From: Streptomyces sp. WAC08241
GTDB taxonomy: Bacteria; Actinomycetota; Actinomycetes; Streptomycetales; Streptomycetaceae
DNA: 64,000 nucleotides
Direction: 5' to 3'
Assembly (NCBI GenBank): GCA_007858575.1
Contig: CP042279.1
Coordinates: 7,123,774-7,187,773, forward strand
Shown piece after piece: positions 49,354 through 61,200 of this stretch (position 1 is the first letter of the stretch; each line of letters starts with the position of its first letter). The notes beneath the pieces are model-generated. The model searched no databases. It saw only the letters and a program-made list of their open reading frames with translations, and had not been told where the DNA came from. Position numbers and translations under genes: made by a program.

Positions 49354-52300
49354 AGCCTGCCCCATGCCGCCATGGCTGGGCGCGAACGTGGACGTAGTGT
49401 CAGGCCCGGTCCGGGTTCGGACGGCGGGAATGAAGCGCGCGGACGAGACGCTGGGCGGATCATTTTGCTGGGGATGCGCACCATCACTGGCAGCGGCGGC
49501 TCGGTCGTTGGCTGGTGAACGTCGACACAGGGGGCCTCGTGGCGCGGCGGCGGTCGCACCTCGGCCAGCTAAATCGACATGAGTCGGCGGACGGTCCGTG
49601 TTCGCAATGGGCAGGACTGGCTGCCAGGCTGTGGGCTGTCTGGGCAGCTACTTTACTTGCCTCAGGCGATACGCCCCGACGTCAGGGTTCGCGCCGAACT
49701 CTCGACGCGCTGGAGGAGGGGCGGCCGGTTCGGGCAATGATAATTTCAGTCGTGTTCGGCGCGGCCACCGCTGACGGTCGATAAGGCAGCACGGTGGGCG
49801 TCATTGCCGAACGTGCTGCTGGCGGTACAAAGGTTCGGCTGGTAACCACTTTACGGAAGGGCGCCTCGCCCTCCTCGCCGTCTGGATCGGCTGCGGGTCT
49901 AATTCGCGAAGATGACGCGACCACCAGACGATGACTACTCATGATCCACTCGCTGGCGGGGGCGGCCATCTCAAAGGAGGATCAACCTCAAAGCGATGAT
50001 GGGCGCGAGACCACGGTCGGGCTCATCACATAAACGCGGTACGACCTTGTTCGTTGCCGGGGCTGATTATCGACGAGGGAGGTCTGGAAGCGATCGGTCG
50101 GAGACATTCCGGTGGACACCCCATACCACTATCTCGTACGGTTCGCCGGACGTCAGTTAGCGGGTCGTCACGGAACAGGGGCGATGCTCTGAGCGTCGGC
50201 CCGAGCAACGGGCCGCCGACGCGTTGACATCACCGACCGCGATCGGCTTTGACGACTCGGGCACGGCCCGTCACCGGCTTACGCCGTCGGGCCGGAATAA
50301 TGTTATCGACCTATCGTGGTACTGGACTTCGGTGCTTCAAGACTTCGGTGCTGGGCCTGGACTGGAACTAAAACAAGTCTGGGCTAGAGCACGCGAAGGG
50401 CGCTCACGTGTGAGGATGACGACTCGACACGGGTGATGCGGAAGGGACGGCGCTGACTGCTGTAAATCCCGGGGATACCGTCATCATGAACCACTGCGGT
50501 CATGCCGCGGCGCCGCGATATTCGTCTTCGACCGCTCGACAAAATGGCAGACGGACCATATGGGCCCGTGCCGGAATGACCGACTTCGCGTTTGGGTTTC
50601 AAACTACTGGGGCGAACCGTCGACCCATATTCGACGGAGGTCCATCATGCGGTTTGTTCGGATCGCCCTTCGATCCAGGCGACCCGACTGGCCTCGACGC
50701 TGAAATATGGCGGAGCCATAAATCGAGCCGCCGCCGTCCGACAGGAACGCCGACGACTGCCATCAACGGAATTCGCCGTGATCCATACGTCATCTTCGGG
50801 GCGTCGATGCGACGGCGGACTTCGACATCGAGCACGTCGGCGAGCAAACCATTCGACTGGAATTGATTAACGACTTCTTCGGGAAGCGCATCGGGCGCGT
50901 CAACGTTAACAGCAAACGCCATCGTGGACCCATAGAGAGCGATATCGTCAGTCGTTCAAACCCGTCCAGTTACTCATACCGGCAATACTGGACGTCGACG
51001 ACGCATGGAACATACGGTGCCAGCAAAGTGCCAGCGTCGACCCTCGACGCCTTCAACCGCGAACTACCCTTCTTTCCGGCCGTGCCAGGCCCTGCGGTGC
51101 CTGCGGGACCTCCACCGAACAGACGGCATACCGACACCTCAACCCGCAAACATCCTGGTGAACAATCCGGCGATACCACCGGCCTAATCAAATCGACGAT
51201 TCCGTACCGCTCTCGACCTATCCCTGCGGATGATATGTAATCCGCCGACGTACCGGAGCGCATTTCAAATCTTCGGTTTCGCCATCAAAATCAGGACGCC
51301 GCAATCTACGGCATCACCGATACCGACGGCACCGGCGACCGAGTCCGTGGACCCGATCTCCATTACGGCAACGAGTCCAACTCCCGTACCATTCACGATT
51401 CGCCAAAAGCTCGGCGACCCGCGTCTACCTCATCACGGCATCGCGTCGCTTCGTGGACCAACGTGGACATCCTCTTTCCACCGCATCCTTACGGATACGG
51501 GGCGCAATTCGATGAATCTTCGGATCCGGGGATATCGACTCCTCACCGTCTGCCGGAGTCGAATAAACCGCTGCGCAAATCTCCGTGCCGGGTTATAAAT
51601 GAATCGAACTCATTTCGATTACTTCATCAACTAAGAATAAAGACGGCGAACGCAATTCAACGATCCATAAATGGTAAACGATAAAGTCGCATCTTGATCC
51701 GTTGCATCCGGCCTTCCCCACGAAGAAACGGTTCCGTCACATAGCGTCACTTCGATCAACATTACGTCACCGCGGTGCGAGGCCGTTCTTCATCGATGGT
51801 GCGCGGATATGTCGCCGCCCTTCCACCGGACCATTGCGACTTTGATTGCAACGAAATCATGAACGAGGACAAGACAACCTGGAGAATTCGGCATCACGAA
51901 CCACTTCGGACAGCTGGAGCAAAGAACGCACCCCGTCCGTCAAACAGGGCATCCATTCAACATCAATCGAGCAGACGGTCGGTGCCGATGTCAGCGACCG
52001 CCGAGCTGCCGCCGACCGAACAGGTCGTGGTTAACCACGAAAGAGACATGCCGCCACTCCGTCAATCGCCATACCGGTCGCCATGCCTCCGCCATAGGAC
52101 CGCCACGACTGATCCACTTAAAACCGCTCGACGTTGAAATGGCGAACTGGATTCAGGTCGTCGACCGTCGCTTACGATGCGGCAGGCGCTGATCCGACCG
52201 ACGTCAATCCATTCGAGGTCACCGAGGACCGCCACGGCCGAACCGCCTGCCGCGGTATTCCACCTCGATGATGCGGGATGGTACGGTGCCAATACCGATC

Positions 52301-54160
52301 CAGCCAGTCGGACCGGTGACGCCATGATCCGGACGCCATGGGCAACTCCGGGCCGTAATCAACCGTCGAACGCCGGTCGCGCGTCGAAGGTTGGAAGGCG
52401 CGCGCAAACGAATAAACTCCGCCGGGTGGAGATTGCCGGGCGACGGACGGTCTGGTCCATTACCAGCAGGCTAAACCGCCGGGATGCCGGCCCGCAGGAG
52501 TCCATGGTCCGCGAGCCGCGTCCAACCCGTACGTCGCTGGTCATCGCTTCGCCACCGTCTCAAGCGTCGGGAGAACACGGGCGCTGGTCAGATCGGCAGG
52601 GCAGTTCTACGCGACGTTGCGGGTGCCGAGCACCTCCATTCTGCGGGCCGGGAACCTCAGACGAACCGTTGCTGGGGCCAATTATGATGATACGGTACGC
52701 CCCGTCACCGGTATGCCGGTCGGGTCCATCACTGCAGAAGGTCGACCGAGCCACTTCCGAGGCCCGGTCGGCATCATGACTGTCGGTATTTTGAAAGTCG
52801 GCGGCGGCTGGGCTTTCATGGCAAACTGGAACCGAATATTCCGCAAACGCCATGCCAGGCAAATCAGGCTGTCCGCGGGCGTCATCCGCTGATGGGCTCC
52901 ATCTCCGCGCATCTACGGCTGCACCCGGCAGGCCGGCTTCATACCGGTGTCGGCTCGGCCACGCCGCAAATGTCGGATCGCGGTCACTCCCGGAGGCTGT
53001 TCTGCTGCGCCGGTCATATCTCAAACGCGGCGCAAGAATGCCGTTCTGCCGACCTCAGCAGCCCGCCTGTCGACCACGGGTCCAACGGCGTCGCTGAGCG
53101 CGCGTTCAAATCGCCATCGGCTATAATGAGGTGAACAAAGTCGGGGCTGCCAATTGAGCATTCGGGATATGTCAGGTTCCATGAAAAATTGGTCAATCGT
53201 CGGACCGTTCGGTATCGACCGTCCCGCCGAAGCGGGATATAGCGACGCCAGGCCATTACGCGACCCTCGCATGCGCCCGTCGCCGCGTTAAAATATCCAT
53301 CGAGCGTGCCAATCCGCAAAGTAGTTGGCGAGGGCACCGCCCGCCAGGGCGACCGTCGCGGCGATTGCGGCAGTTGGGAGGTCGAACCGGCGGACGGCGG
53401 GGGCAGCGGGACGGGCATGAAGTCGATGGCGCGCTTCCGGAAGTCGCGGACGTTCGCGGGGTCGGGAATAAAGGGGCCGTCGCAGGGGCAGGGAACGGTG
53501 CCGAGCAGTCAGGGCGGTGCGGCACCGGCGACAAACGACAACACCGGCGGGCCGCCGGGGAGGTGCAATTGAACAGACCGGACGGATCTCTTCGTGACGG
53601 TTTCATCCGGTTCTCGACAACGTCAATGGCCGGGGGACGTCACGTGCGATCGCCGCGAACCAGTATCCCGCCCCATGGAATGAACAATCCACCGGGTCGG
53701 CGGGCCGCCCGGACCAGGACGTCACTCAGGAAGAACGGCGGAATGACGATTACCGGACTTGCAGAACGATACGTTCCTCCGTCTGGTGCGGCAGTTCTGC
53801 GACCCTCGGAACCGAGCGAAACTTCCTGAACGTACCGGCTGTCGCGCTGCGCGGGCATCGTCGCTACTCGACGCCTCGGCACTACCTCAATGTCTGCGCG
53901 TAAATTCATTCAATCAGGCCGGCCAGACAAACGAATTCACCACCACCCTGCTCTCACGCCAGGCCTTCCGGACCATCCTCGTGCTCGAGCGCTTCCGGCA
54001 TCAGGACTCTTCGGCCCCGCCGCTGGTCCATAAATCCATTGAGGCGGCCGTCCTGGGGATCGCCGACTTCAGGCAGAGGAAGATCGCTCGAAAACCACCG
54101 ACCGGTCAACGCTTCCGCGGGTCACTTCACCGCCGCTAACCATGAAGCCGTGACATGTGC
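49354..54160. other. No recognisable gene; composition shifts towards ~60% G+C
   Basis: Over 49.4-50.3 kb, Streptomyces-like G+C gives way to about 60% or lower, with many AT-containing words (ATAA, GAAT, CATC). Open frames of 60-200 codons occur in most frames on both strands, and none shows a family I know. A purine run AAAGGAGG at 49974 precedes an ATG at 49996 at poor spacing. Bases 53320-53580 return briefly to ~70% G+C ('MKSMARFRKSRTFAGSG' can be read), without a recognisable product. See findings for the possible explanations. Confidence 0.4.
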
Positions 54161-54163
54161 GCT

Positions 54164-54267
54164 GCCAGGCATCGCCAGTACCGCCAGAACTGGCGAACCT
54201 CTGGCGGTGAACGACCTCCGCCAGCCACTCATATCGCCAGAAGACGCCGCGCCGCCGTCTCCGCCAG
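54164..54267. repeat. Cluster of eight GCCAG/CTGGC words with nested dyads
   Basis: GCCAG starts at 54164, 54174, 54183, 54220, 54236 and 54263, and CTGGC at 54190 and 54201. CGCCAG-AA-CTGGCG at 54182-54195 is a perfect dyad, and CTGGCGG/CCGCCAG at 54201-54207 and 54218-54224 forms another. The density is far above the surroundings. It could be an iteron-like protein-binding array or chance in error-rich sequence. Confidence 0.5.
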
Positions 54268-56720
54268 TGCCGGACTCGCGGTGTCTGATGAGCAGTGCGG
54301 CGTGCAGGGCTCGAACTACGTCTCGACGGACGTGATCTTCAATGGGGAGCCGAACCTGAGGGCACCGACGAGGAACCGAACGAATCAGGCGGCGACCAGG
54401 CTGCTCCACCGGTCACGGATCTGTCCGGGAATACCGTCGAGGGGCACCATCAACCGGTCACGGGCTTTCTTCGCCGGAGAATCTGCTTGAACTGATCACG
54501 CCTCTCCTCCCTCGCCTATACCCAAGCGCTGGGCGAGACCGCAGTTCAGGGCCCTCTGAAGGCGCGCGCGGTCATGGCGACCGAACTCAAACCACTTCCA
54601 TCGAGGCCGTCTCCCCGCTCGTCCACCGGCAGGCCGCCGGCTGAACGCTAATCCCGACGTGCGGCAGGTCGCCGCCGGGTCGTCGTCAGCCGCCAGATCA
54701 GGCGCAGAATGACTCAGCCCGGACCTCGGGAACGATCCGGAGTTCGCCGTCCGGCTCTCCAACTCCGTGCACGTGCAACGTACCACCCTGCACGCAGCGG
54801 CGCCGCCATCCGACGCTCGCATTCGCCCGCCGACGACATCGACCGAACCGACGCGACCCAACTCGACAGGGCGATACCGCTTCCTGCGACCGTGGGCTGC
54901 ATCCGACTCCGCCAAACACGCGCCCACCTCCACCTCGTCCCCGGGACGGATAGGTATCCATACCTCGCCGCTCTGGTGCCGACGATCGCCCTCCTTCCGC
55001 CAGGTGGCGACGGCGCAATCATCACCGCCTGCGAGATCTTCAATCGCCTCGACGCAGTATCGACTCACCCGGCGGACAAACTCCGGCTCCAGGCGACCGG
55101 ACGACATCAAAACCCTGGGTGCCGGACCGTCACGCCACCGGGGCCTTCATCCTCGGTGGGCAGGAAGACCGCGGTCGGATTCGCAATCGCTCGGCTGGTT
55201 CGCGGATAAATGAACCAGTTCAAGACTCTCAGCTTCTGGAGTCCGTGCCTCGACGATTGACTGCGAACGGGGAACATGCCGAATTTCAAACCTGGAACGG
55301 CTCATAAATTATACTGCTTCGGGGCGGTCGCTCATCGGCGGAACCAGATCGGCTTGAAATTCGACCGACCTTCGAACAGGGAGTTGGCGGCGGTCCGTGC
55401 ATGGGATGACGCCAAACAGGCGGTCATAACGACATCGGATTACGCCATGGAATCTTCACCATGCCGATCTCATCATGCACCGGACCCCAGGCCGGACCGG
55501 GCATCGTCGTCAGGTGGAATAGTCGCAAACATATCAACGACCCGCGATCGCGGGCGCGGTCGCCGTGCACCGCCAGAATGGAACGAAGAACTGACCGGTT
55601 CAAAGTCATCGACGTAGACGCTTCGGCAATGCGAGGGTGGTCGGCTCAAACGTGCTCTTCGTTACCGTGCCGGTAAATCGAACAGGGCGAAATTGAACCT
55701 GAATAAGTGCGTCCACCGAGGATATGGCTCCTCAACTTCCGCACCGTCGCCAAACCAATTCGCTGATCGACCGGAACCTCGATGGAGACGAAACCCCAAT
55801 GGTCACCTAAATCGTGCGGATACCGCCATGGTCATCGGAGAACCGACATACCGTGAACGACTGAACTCAGACGAACAGGTTCATCAATCAATCGACCTAA
55901 CCTGCGCCTACCGACGAAGTCGGCGGAACGCGATCCACCCGAGGATCGCTCTCGAACCCGGATGGTCGGGCAACCGCGCGACATCGAGCAAAACCACTCC
56001 ACGCCAGGCTGGTTTGGCAGATCTCAAAACGACAATCCTGAGTCCGGATGATCAACTGCTCCAGATGCGTTGGCTGAACGAACCGGAACCGGACCGACCG
56101 TACCACGACGCCAGCCGTCATATCCACCAGAACACCAGACCTGGACTGACGATGGTCCTCTGCCGTCACAACGATGTGATGCTGGTGACCACCCGACGTA
56201 TTCCGTCGAACTCGCGGCGATGGCGCGATACCGGATACCGGGGATCGGGGCACGTCGGCCGAGATGGTCGACGACAAACTGGATACCCGCCGATTGCCGA
56301 TCGATCGAACTATTCCGGGGTGACGCCCTCGACGGTCATATCGTCAACAAAACCCGGTATGCCCGCCAGAAGTACCGCCGGGTCAGTTCGAAGGTTCGGT
56401 CCGCCCTTCATCTTCGGGCGCGAACCGGCCGGAAGTCGGTACCTCGTCAAACCGTTCCATCGATTCGGGGCAATATGTCGGTCGACCGAAAGTCCCTCAG
56501 GGCGATGATCTTAAACGCTGACGAATCCGGCCGGTGAACTCCGCGTCGACAAACGCCCGAACAGCCAGTCGATACTGACCGGGTTGAACGCAAACGGTCG
56601 ATGAACGGATCAACGGATGAGCGGCGAACGCAATGATTCGGGCCGAACGTTGAATGCGTCCGGTTTCTGGTCGGACCCTCAAATCGGCGGAGACCACCAA
56701 CTCATGCCTCGATCCCTATA
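54268..56720. other. No recognisable gene; ~50-60% G+C
   Basis: Overlapping open frames on both strands without family resemblance. The plus-strand frame from 55693 to 56508 (~270 codons) is the longest; it reads as Arg/Ser/Thr/Pro-rich sequence without a hydrophobic core and has no ribosome-binding site, so I do not call it. A minus-strand reading at 56497-56700 looks more protein-like ('GQYRLAVRAFVDAEFTG') but is short. Confidence 0.35.
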
Positions 56721-58270
56721 AACGGTGATGGTGAACCGTCACCGAACCGCTTCGCGGCTACGGGTTGAACTCTTATCGTCGACGATCTCCATTTTCCGTG
56801 GTGACGTCGCTCCCCGTCGAAAGGTCCGTAAAGCCGCGAATATCATTGAATCGTCGTCCGGTCTTCGGCGTTCCGGTCTTCCGGGTCCGTCGAACAAAGG
56901 CCCACATTGCACAAATGAAAGGCTTTGGTTTACGTCGATGGACATCGATACCTACCGGAAATATGCGTATCGCATACCGACATACGGGTTCCGGACAACG
57001 CCTCACCACCACCAAATCCTCGTTCTTCGTCGTCCATACCCTCGTCGCGGCTGGCGTCAACCCCGTCACCGATCCTCATCGACGGCGTCGGCATCGTCGA
57101 GCTTCATCGGCGGGATCACCTCGTCTTCGCCGTCAAACTATACCGACCGCCGTCGCGGCGCATACCGCGTCACCGTCGCGACATCATGCTGATCGGCATC
57201 GCCATATCATCGCCGTATCGACTACAAACGACGTCGGATCAAATCTGGAATCCTCGTCATATCGGACATATGCCGCCTCAATTGCGACGTCTGCCCGTCT
57301 CCTGTGGGCACATCCTCGTCGGTGCGGCGGTTCATCGATCATTCGACAAAGTTCTCCGTTCTCCTCGTCAGGACCAATCCTCAATCCTCATCGCCGACGA
57401 TCACCATCGACGAACGGTTGCGGAACCTATCACCTCGACGATATTTATACGTCCTCTGGCGGCTTCCATCCATATATCACCGACGATTCGTCATCTGGCG
57501 CGGACCGGGACCCGCCACGATCCCGCCATATCGCGATTAACGCTATCGGCATCTTCGTCGTGGTTCAATCATCGAACGTCGGCAGGTCGATCCGACCCGC
57601 CATCCGAACGACCCGACCCTCTTCTTCGCCATATCGCCCTCGTCGGTCGACGCAAAGACTTCGATCGTCCTCATCATCGTCTGGCATCCATATCTTCCCT
57701 GACGCCATCAAACCGCTTCCATATCTCGCTCGTCGGGCGTCACCAAAGACCCTCAAACCGGATCCACCTATCACCGCTCCCGATGCGTCGAGGATATTGG
57801 TCATATCGGCATCTTCGTCGATCATCGCTCCGCCAAGGACGATATTCAATCATCTGATTGGTTCCGGATCATCGGAATGGTATCAACATCATACATCGTG
57901 CCGTTCTTCATTCATGGATCCACCGCGACGAACGTCTGGATCGTCTTCAATCTCTTCGATCCATATCGCCAGACGTCATATCATCTTGACGTCGACCTTC
58001 GTCATAGTCCTCGCTCTCCGTCGCCAATCTTCCTCCTCGGACTCCTCTATTTTCGACATATATTCTTCAAAGGTCGTAACCAACCATCGGTCGTCCACCG
58101 GAACCGATTCGTATTACCGTCATCCTCATCAACTTTCCGCGTCATTCCGGATCGAATAAACATATCGTAAAGTCGTTCGATCCATATCCGGCCGCCAGAC
58201 CGATTCGGTTCGGACCAACACCAGTCGTCGATTCAGCCGACGCCGCCCTCTTCCCAGACCTCGACGCCAA
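56721..58270. other. Strongly strand-skewed, low-G+C block without recognisable gene
   Basis: G+C is about 50-53%, and the plus strand is pyrimidine-rich: in two 60-base samples (57361 and 57961) C outnumbers G about two to one. Words such as CATCGTCG, CCATATC and TCGTCATC recur. Because stop codons need purines, two plus-strand frames stay open at once (56765-58159 and 56925-57857), predicting only Ser/Arg/Ile/His-rich chains. The minus strand would be the purine-rich, more typical coding strand (Asp/Glu-rich readings such as 'MPDDDEDDRSL' near 57700), but no frame there is long. Confidence 0.45.
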
Positions 58271-61200
58271 TATTGTCTGAATGGAGTCATTCCACCGTTA
58301 TCCTCGACGATCTGTGGAACCTCGAACATCCGGATATCCGATGGATAAACTGATATCGATAAACAACTTCGGCGATGGGCTGATCATTGATCAGGATCCC
58401 TCGATACCCGCCCTGACGTATCAATGGAACGGGATGGAACGCCGGGATGGAACCATCGGATCATCGATGAACGGACATGGGATGGTGATTGATTCATACC
58501 GAACGCCGATATCACCTGCTCACGGCGGCGGCGCGCCTGAACTCTCACCCGTCGCTGGACTCGCGGTTGCGACATCCGGCCACCACTCCACCGCGATAGG
58601 GAGACGACCTGCTGCGCCGGGGTACCCGGCACCACCGAACTCCGACGCGTACGCTCGAAGTGGGCCGTGGCTGGCAGATCTAGCAGGGTAGGATTCTTCG
58701 CCGGTTGGCACCGTCAGGCGGCTTTCACCTGGCTCGTTTACCGACTACGAGCGGGCGCAGAACGCTTCGGCGACTTAACCGCCACTCGCCGTGGCCCGCC
58801 GCCGCACCGCCGGGTCGGCACCACCCGCACCATCGGCGACGCGGCCATCGGCATCCTCGACACCGTCCGAAGGACTTGTGCCGACGACCCCGGCACCGGA
58901 TCGACCATCAGGACGATCCCGACGACCAGCTCAGGCCGCTTCTCCGCGCTCGCGTCGTCATCGTGCGGCCTCGCCGCGCCGCGCTGCCACGCCACGACCG
59001 CAAACGGTGGTCATGGCTCGGGGATGAACCGGGCCTGGCGCTGCCGCGACCTACGGAACGCCAGGCGCACCTCGCTCAGCTCCGACCGACCACTCCGCTA
59101 CGGCGCTGACGGTCTCGCCGCCCGCCGCGCGCAATGGCCTCAACCGGCTTGCGATCACGAATTCCTCCGCTGACTGGAGGGGATAGACCACGCACGCGGC
59201 ATTCCGCGTAAGGAGGAGACGATCACCGGCCCGGTCACTTCGAAGCCTGCGAACGAATATACCGCTTCGCCGGACCGGTGGAGGCCCCGCAGCGGACAGT
59301 TCGCCGACTTTTCCGGTCCGGCTCGCCGTCAGGCACGGATCCGCACCGGAGATGGGGCAGACCCGCCACGGCGAAAGTCGACCCGACCAGGCCCGACTCC
59401 ATCTCCGGTCACCTCCGGGAGACGGATATGTCGACTTCCGCGCCTTAATCTGGCTCAAACCGGCTTCGGCGGCCGGTGAGACGCAAAACCTTCAAGAAAT
59501 TGCCGAGACGAAGCGAAGGCCAAAGGCCGGTAAAACGTACCAGGCGACCACGTCCAGCCGAAGTGGTGCTTGATGGCAAATCACCACGAGGTCGCCGTCG
59601 GGTGGGAACAGGCCGGATCCGCCGGGCATATTCACCCGTGGAATCATGCCGATCCGCGCCGAGCGACCAGCCGTGTGCATCGACAGCATCGCCGCGTACT
59701 GATTCGACACGTGGCCGGGTTCCGAGGCCGTCGAGCCCCAAATTATTGGTGGACCGGGGACCGTGCAAAGTCCTGGCCGTTCATCAGCCGGGCGCAAATG
59801 ATACGAATGGTCGCCGACCAGGCCACGCCAGTGGTCGCGGATAATGCGGAACTGCGTAAACGGCAACTGCCACCGGTATGCCGCTGATGGTCGGCGCAAT
59901 TGGCATCGCCAGTAATGGTTCATCGTCACGATCAACCATCACCAGGTTCACGACGTGGTTGACGGTGTGCTCGAAGACGGTAGGGAACTCCTCAGCCGCC
60001 GATCCGATCGAAACGTTCGGAGACTTCAGGCGCTTCAACAAACATCGTGGAACGAAATTGCATCCCGATAGCTCACCTGATGATGACGGATCCTGGAACC
60101 AGTCGTGGGGCGCTGGGGGCATATCGTTAAACCGCGACAACTCACCACCATCAAACGACAAGGTGACGACGGTCATCGGTGTCCTTGCGCTTCGCGATCG
60201 GTGCGTTTCACGCCACGGGAGAAGTCCGCCGATGGCGCTTAAACCGATCATCCAAGGTCGGGATCCGCCGCGCCGATCAACCCTGGGAAGGAGACCTGAC
60301 GGCGGACGCTGGAAGGCGATGAGGCCCCAGATCACCAGCTCCGGGCGCGAAGACCATGAGCTCGTTCGCGAGCCGGTGCCGCCCACCTCTTCGACAGCGC
60401 GCGGACCGCAGCCTGCCCCATCACCTTCCGCAAGCTGCAGGATGGTGGTCAGCAGCGGCGGATCATTGGTGCTATTGAGAGTCAATAAACCGACGGAGAC
60501 GTCGACGTCGACCCCTTTCACCGGAACGCTGGATCGCGCCGGCAGCAATATCGCTCGCACCAGTTGACGCCGTGCAACCACGATCAACGCCCGCCGCCGC
60601 CAGCCGCCCTCCAGGTCGAGGAGTGCCGGATCAGCTCCTCGGGCTCCTCGGGAAGACCGGATAACTCCACTCATGCGCCCATTCTGGGCCTCTCTTTTTC
60701 AAACTGGACCATACAAACCCCGACGGCCGACCGTCCGTTCATGCCGAACGCAACCAAATTGCGTCACCGCCGCGTCGCCGCCGGAATAAATGGTGTTTGA
60801 AGACGCATACCCAGGGCGAAAGCCGTTCGGAGGACATGCGGGACGCCGCCACCGCGCGGCCGATCGTAACCGGGTGGTGTCGTGATGATGATAAAACGTT
60901 AAACCCGGAACGAAGATAATGCCGACGACCGCCATGCTCACCAGCATCATCGGTGAACTCGTCCATAAGTGGTCCGCCGGTCAGTGTGAGGTCGACGTGC
61001 CTGCGGTCAGGACGTATCGATGATACCAACCGGGGCAGGAAAGATCGGTCGTCGCTCGAGTGATGATTGACGAAGTCCGCTTCCGTTAGCTGGTACGGGC
61101 CGCTCGTAACCGAGCACGTCGACTGGCAGGGGAACAAGTTCATGGTGGCGGTGGCCGCATAAGACTTTCCGTTAAACGCATGACGACTGACCGGCCCTCC

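Noticed and set aside
54164..54267. CRISPR array or attachment site
   Set aside because: The repeated word is only five bases and irregularly spaced; there is no integrase or tRNA.
56765..58159. A 464-codon plus-strand gene
   Set aside because: No ribosome-binding site, Ser/Arg/Ile/His-rich without domain, overlapped by another open frame on the same strand; explained by pyrimidine skew.
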